Shown here in pieces: positions 60,969 through 64,000 of a stretch of DNA of 64,000 bases. The stretch's first letter is position 1; every line of letters starts with the position of its first letter. Source of the stretch: a virus; the IMG/VR virus record IMGVR_UViG_3300020446_000004, positions 1 to 64,000 of that record; one strand, 5' to 3'. Both the position numbers and the translations under genes were made by a program. The notes under the pieces are model-generated. The model saw only the letters and a program-made list of their open reading frames with translations. It was not told the origin of the DNA and ran no database searches.

Positions 60969-61820
60969 ATGGCAATAGATTTTCCAAACACACCAGCAGT
61001 AAATGACACACATGTTGTAGGAAATATTACTTGGACATGGACTGGAAGTGCATGGGCGATATTAAGCTCTGTAGGTGGCGGTGGCGGAGTAGGTTCGCAA
61101 AATACCTTTAGTACAATAGCAGGCGATACAGGGAGTGTAGCCGCATCGAGTCCTACAGATACACTTACAATATCTGGTGGTACAGATATTTCAACTTCAG
61201 TAACTGGTTCAATGGTAGAAATAGCTTACACAGGATCCGGCGGTGGAGGTGGTGGCGGAGGTGCCACATCATTAAACGAATTATCCGACGTAAATATTTC
61301 TAACCCTCAAGACGGTGAAGTTTTAAAATATAGTGCAGGAGAATGGGCAAACGGCACAGATGCTACAGGTGGCGGTGGAGGTGGAGGTGCATCTAATTTC
61401 ACTGATCTAGGAGATGTACCAACAGGCTTGACACCTGCAAGTTTTTATGAACATGCTATTGCTACGTTAAGAGTAGATAATGTAAATGCAGATGCTTACA
61501 CATTTAATAGTCATTACAGCGGAAATAATCCTACCATTTATGTAATAAGTGGAACAACTATAGCATTTGATTTGACAAACATAGGTGGACATCCATTCCT
61601 AATACAAGACAGTACTGGTACTAATATAACATCTGGGTTGGTGCATGTAGCTACAAACGGCACAGTACTCACAGATACAAATGCACAAGGTCAATCAAGC
61701 GGAGTATTATATTGGAGGGTACCGGAAACACTAGCAAGTCCACCTAACTATAGATATCAATGTCAATCACATACAGCTATGGTTGGACCTATAACAATCA
61801 AAAGATTAAGCACCTTGTAA
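60969..61820 (+). CDS. fibre-type protein with C-terminal cupredoxin-like domain
   Basis: A 283-residue protein. Residues 1-30 have an adaptor NDTHVVGNITWTWTGSAWAI seen in many marine phage fibre proteins. Three glycine runs (near 36-40, 92-99 and 136-142) separate short beta segments. About 175-280 look like a cupredoxin: GTTIAFDLTNIGGHPFLIQD with a candidate His, and YRYQCQSHTAMVGPITI near 260-275 with C-x2-H-x2-M. This is the second such domain in the window and their sequences differ. Its 3' end overlaps the convergent - strand gene by 15 bp. Confidence 0.65.
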   Translation: MAIDFPNTPAVNDTHVVGNITWTWTGSAWAILSSVGGGGGVGSQNTFSTIAGDTGSVAASSPTDTLTISGGTDISTSVTGSMVEIAYTGSGGGGGGGGATSLNELSDVNISNPQDGEVLKYSAGEWANGTDATGGGGGGGASNFTDLGDVPTGLTPASFYEHAIATLRVDNVNADAYTFNSHYSGNNPTIYVISGTTIAFDLTNIGGHPFLIQDSTGTNITSGLVHVATNGTVLTDTNAQGQSSGVLYWRVPETLASPPNYRYQCQSHTAMVGPITIKRLSTL

Positions 61821-62063
61821 AAAACTTGTCAACTTTGTTCTTATATCTGTGAGGTTAAGCACATGTTGTCTAAGTGTATGAGGGTCTATGTTACCATCAT
61901 TATTTGGAGCATGTCCTTCATTAATTATTGCTACTTGATCCTGTAAATCTTGCAATAATTCTTGGGCATGTTTTTTATTTTTTTGTATAACAATTTTTGA
62001 TATTTTACTTTGAAAATCTTGTATTTCTTCTTTGTATCTTTGAGAGTTATCAATAGTAAGCAT
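61806..62063 (-). CDS. small helical hypothetical protein
   Basis: An 85-residue, almost fully helical, Gln/Lys-rich protein (MLTIDNSQRYKEEIQDFQSK) that may form a short coiled coil. No family recognised. It overlaps the cupin gene stop (shared base at 62063) and is last in the - strand series entering from the right. Confidence 0.55.
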   Translation of the reverse strand: MLTIDNSQRYKEEIQDFQSKISKIVIQKNKKHAQELLQDLQDQVAIINEGHAPNNDGNIDPHTLRQHVLNLTDIRTKLTSFLQGA

Positions 62064-62422
62064 TATTCTTCCTTAAGAACAGGTCTAAGTTGATAGAAGT
62101 CATCTTTTTTATCTATGTTACTTGTTTGCGTAATACTGCCTCCATCTACCATACTTTCTAAGCCAACTGGCATACAAGGAGGTACATGAAATACACTTCC
62201 TTCTTTAACTTCTTTTTCATATAACATACCATTGCTTGTGTCTATCCAAGCAATTTTAAAATTACCCGTGTTAACAAACCAAGTCTTTTCAGTTTGTTTG
62301 TGAAAATGCATAGGCAAGCCAGCGCCTACACTATCAAAAACTAAAATTTTAGAAACATAGTTTTCTGTTTTTGCCCATAATGCTTCATATCCAAAATTAC
62401 TTTTTTCTACATTTTCGCTCAT
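62063..62422 (-). CDS. cupin-domain protein
   Basis: A 119-residue single cupin. The first motif PMHFHKQTEKTWFVNTGNFK and second motif GSVFHVPPCMPVGLES give the usual His/Glu metal ligands. It resembles the cupin at 50853 in size and layout but clearly differs in sequence. The partner gene upstream is a NUDIX hydrolase (4-bp overlap). A sugar-phosphate or nucleotide-sugar role is possible; unproven. Confidence 0.65.
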   Translation of the reverse strand: MSENVEKSNFGYEALWAKTENYVSKILVFDSVGAGLPMHFHKQTEKTWFVNTGNFKIAWIDTSNGMLYEKEVKEGSVFHVPPCMPVGLESMVDGGSITQTSNIDKKDDFYQLRPVLKEE

Positions 62423-62853
62423 AATAAATCCATTACTTTAAATACAGTTTCCAATTTAGTTACATTTACTTTATTACTCAGAGTATTTTTTAATCCATTA
62501 TGCAAAGGTTTAGGCCAACTTTTAAAAGTTATCCATGCATATCCGCTATGCTCTCCATTTAATGCAGGAATAAATTCTTTATCTACAACACAAAGATATG
62601 TATGAAATTGAAATTTGCTATCATTTGAAATAAATGTTTCTAGAGGAACAGTTTTTATTATATCTATTTCTCCTATTTCTTCAAATATTTCTCTACGTAA
62701 GCCTTCCCACGGTGTCTCTGCTTCTTCGTTTGTGCCGCCAACTAATCCCCAAACGTCCTTTGCACGACCTTGTGTTCTATATAATAATAAGAAACGTTTT
62801 GTAGAACGTGCATACACCAAAGCACCACTACAGATAATGGATTTACTCTTCAT
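62419..62853 (-). CDS. NUDIX hydrolase
   Basis: A 144-residue protein with an exact Nudix box, G-x5-E-x7-REUxEExGU, running GTNEEAETPWEGLRRE then IFEEIGE at about residues 40-62. Such enzymes hydrolyse nucleoside diphosphates linked to other groups. The family's substrate cannot be read from the box. It is translationally coupled to the cupin and lies downstream of the structural gene on the - strand. Confidence 0.85.
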   Translation of the reverse strand: MKSKSIICSGALVYARSTKRFLLLYRTQGRAKDVWGLVGGTNEEAETPWEGLRREIFEEIGEIDIIKTVPLETFISNDSKFQFHTYLCVVDKEFIPALNGEHSGYAWITFKSWPKPLHNGLKNTLSNKVNVTKLETVFKVMDLL

Positions 62854-62866
62854 ACAATTAATTATC

Positions 62867-64000
62867 TTAAAAGTTTAGATACCAGGTGCCAACTGGATAT
62901 TCTCCATCATATGATAATATCCATTCATCGTTAACATATTTGTATTGTTTGCCTGTGTTAAGATTAGTAGTAAAAACTACAGTACTATCATCTTCACTAG
63001 CATCAAATACTATATGCCACTTAGAGCCGTCCCATTCGACTATGTCGTTTGCGCCTGCAACAAATTCAGTGCCGTCTGCATTTTTCCATGCATCAGGACC
63101 GTCATAAGTTGCTTCATCGACATTTTCACTTGTATTAATAGCATCTAATATTAATATTCTAGCATTACTGCCTTTTATTGCTGTTGGATTAGTTTTGTAA
63201 GGATTAATTATATAATCTATTTTGTTTCTATCACCTGACGGACCATGCATTATTGTATCAGCAGGTATTGTATCTGTGTCAAAATTTATTGACAATTCAA
63301 ATTCATCTAACGGATTTATAGTGACTGTGCCTACAATTTCATTATCTATACCATCTCTTCTAAGATGTAAATTAGTTACTCCTGCATTGAAATCAAAAGG
63401 TAATGACTTAATATATCCTGTCCAAGTTTCTGCGCCTACAACACCAGCCTTTACTAGCTTTGCTGTATTACTCATTACAAGCAATGAATAATTATCATGA
63501 CTTGTATTAATAATTGAATCTACATCTAATTTTACCATTCCTTCTGCAGCAATTTCTGCTCGTATTTGTCCTGTATTTGCAATAGCTAATCTAGTCTTTG
63601 TAGCATTTTCTGGCTTAGGTTTATCGTCGTATGCCTGGTTTGCAGGACGCGATAAATCTAAATCAATACTTCCTTGACTCTCATTAAATATACTTGTAAT
63701 TACTTGTGTGATTACTCCAAGTCTTTTAACTTTTACAGGCGGACTTATAAAAATAGGAGTGTTAAATGTTAAAGTTGCAACATCTATTTCACTATCTACG
63801 CCTACAGGAACACTTCTACTACTAAATGTTAAATTTTCTAAGTTGACTACACTCAAACTTGTCCAATCAACATAGTTGTCAGTTGTCTGTATTTCTAAAC
63901 TAGGATTGAATAACATTAGTATTTGTTCTAATATTTGTAATTTTTGATCAGTATTACTACTCCAAACGTCTACATTCACTGTTAATGTATAAGGTGTGGG
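62867..64000 (-). CDS. tail completion/sheath-stabiliser-like structural protein (partial)
   Basis: The frame stays open to the window edge (seven further codons before the GTG at 63979), so the true 5' end lies beyond 64000. At least 377 residues are present. The visible start TVNVDVWSSNTDQKLQILEQ, with FNPSLEIQTTDNYVDWTSLS and the later PVKVKRLGVITQVI, matches from memory a structural protein of marine T4-like phages annotated as tail sheath stabiliser/completion protein in the gp15 region. The C-terminal 90 residues (WKNADGTEFVAGAND, then WDGSKWHIVF, VNDEWILSYDGEYPVGTW) form a small beta domain also seen as an add-on in other virion proteins. The exact T4 equivalent is uncertain. Confidence 0.6.
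   Translation of the reverse strand, partial: PTPYTLTVNVDVWSSNTDQKLQILEQILMLFNPSLEIQTTDNYVDWTSLSVVNLENLTFSSRSVPVGVDSEIDVATLTFNTPIFISPPVKVKRLGVITQVITSIFNESQGSIDLDLSRPANQAYDDKPKPENATKTRLAIANTGQIRAEIAAEGMVKLDVDSIINTSHDNYSLLVMSNTAKLVKAGVVGAETWTGYIKSLPFDFNAGVTNLHLRRDGIDNEIVGTVTINPLDEFELSINFDTDTIPADTIMHGPSGDRNKIDYIINPYKTNPTAIKGSNARILILDAINTSENVDEATYDGPDAWKNADGTEFVAGANDIVEWDGSKWHIVFDASEDDSTVVFTTNLNTGKQYKYVNDEWILSYDGEYPVGTWYLNF

Noticed and set aside
61806-61835. Bidirectional terminator between convergent genes
   Set aside because: The genes overlap and I see no inverted repeat with T runs there.

Overview
The window is a stretch of an AT-rich, T4-like (straight-tailed myovirus) phage genome of the marine type. 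The evidence is a head-gene run in T4 order on the + strand: portal gp20, a small conserved protein, an acidic prohead-core protein, prohead protease gp21, scaffold gp22 and major capsid gp23. A gp26-type baseplate protein and a probable tail-sheath/neck protein lie on the - strand. A recurring ATAAATA/CTAAATA element resembling T4 late promoters stands in front of most transcription blocks. No photosynthesis, tRNA, integrase or transposase gene is visible, and the host cannot be fixed from this sequence.

Layout. 1-482 is an untranslated, hairpin-rich stretch. 523-5036 holds an unknown membrane-like protein, a convergent gp26-type gene with a probable -1 frameshift extension, and a tape-measure-like protein. 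5037-11881 is the head module, closed by a strong terminator. 11930-12585 is an RNA-rich interval: a glutamine riboswitch of the glnA/Downstream-peptide class in front of a 50-residue basic peptide, then a roughly 250-nt candidate non-coding RNA with its own sigma70-type promoter and terminator, then a structured leader. 12586-43719 is a very large adhesin module: giant repeat-built fibre proteins separated by small beta-rich proteins, three tandem extremely cysteine-rich paralogues, and a tail-assembly-chaperone-like protein.

43832-53193 is a tightly overlapping operon with a sigma70-like promoter. It encodes a GT9-like (heptosyltransferase-type) glycosyltransferase, an O-carbamoyltransferase, HldE, HldD and GmhB homologues of ADP-heptose synthesis, five predicted 2OG-Fe(II) oxygenases, a cupin and an SGNH-like protein. 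Together they look like a surface- or virion-decorating sugar pathway. 53208-61820 returns to virion-type proteins: a cupredoxin-domain protein, a subtilisin-like protease, a Calx-beta/glycine-rich/propeller adhesin and a second cupredoxin-domain protein. 61806-64000 runs on the - strand: a small helical protein, a cupin, a NUDIX hydrolase and a structural protein cut by the window edge.

The observations most worth following are the glutamine riboswitch and its peptide, the orphan structured RNA beside it, the cysteine-rich triplet, the ADP-heptose set, and the gp26 frameshift fusion.
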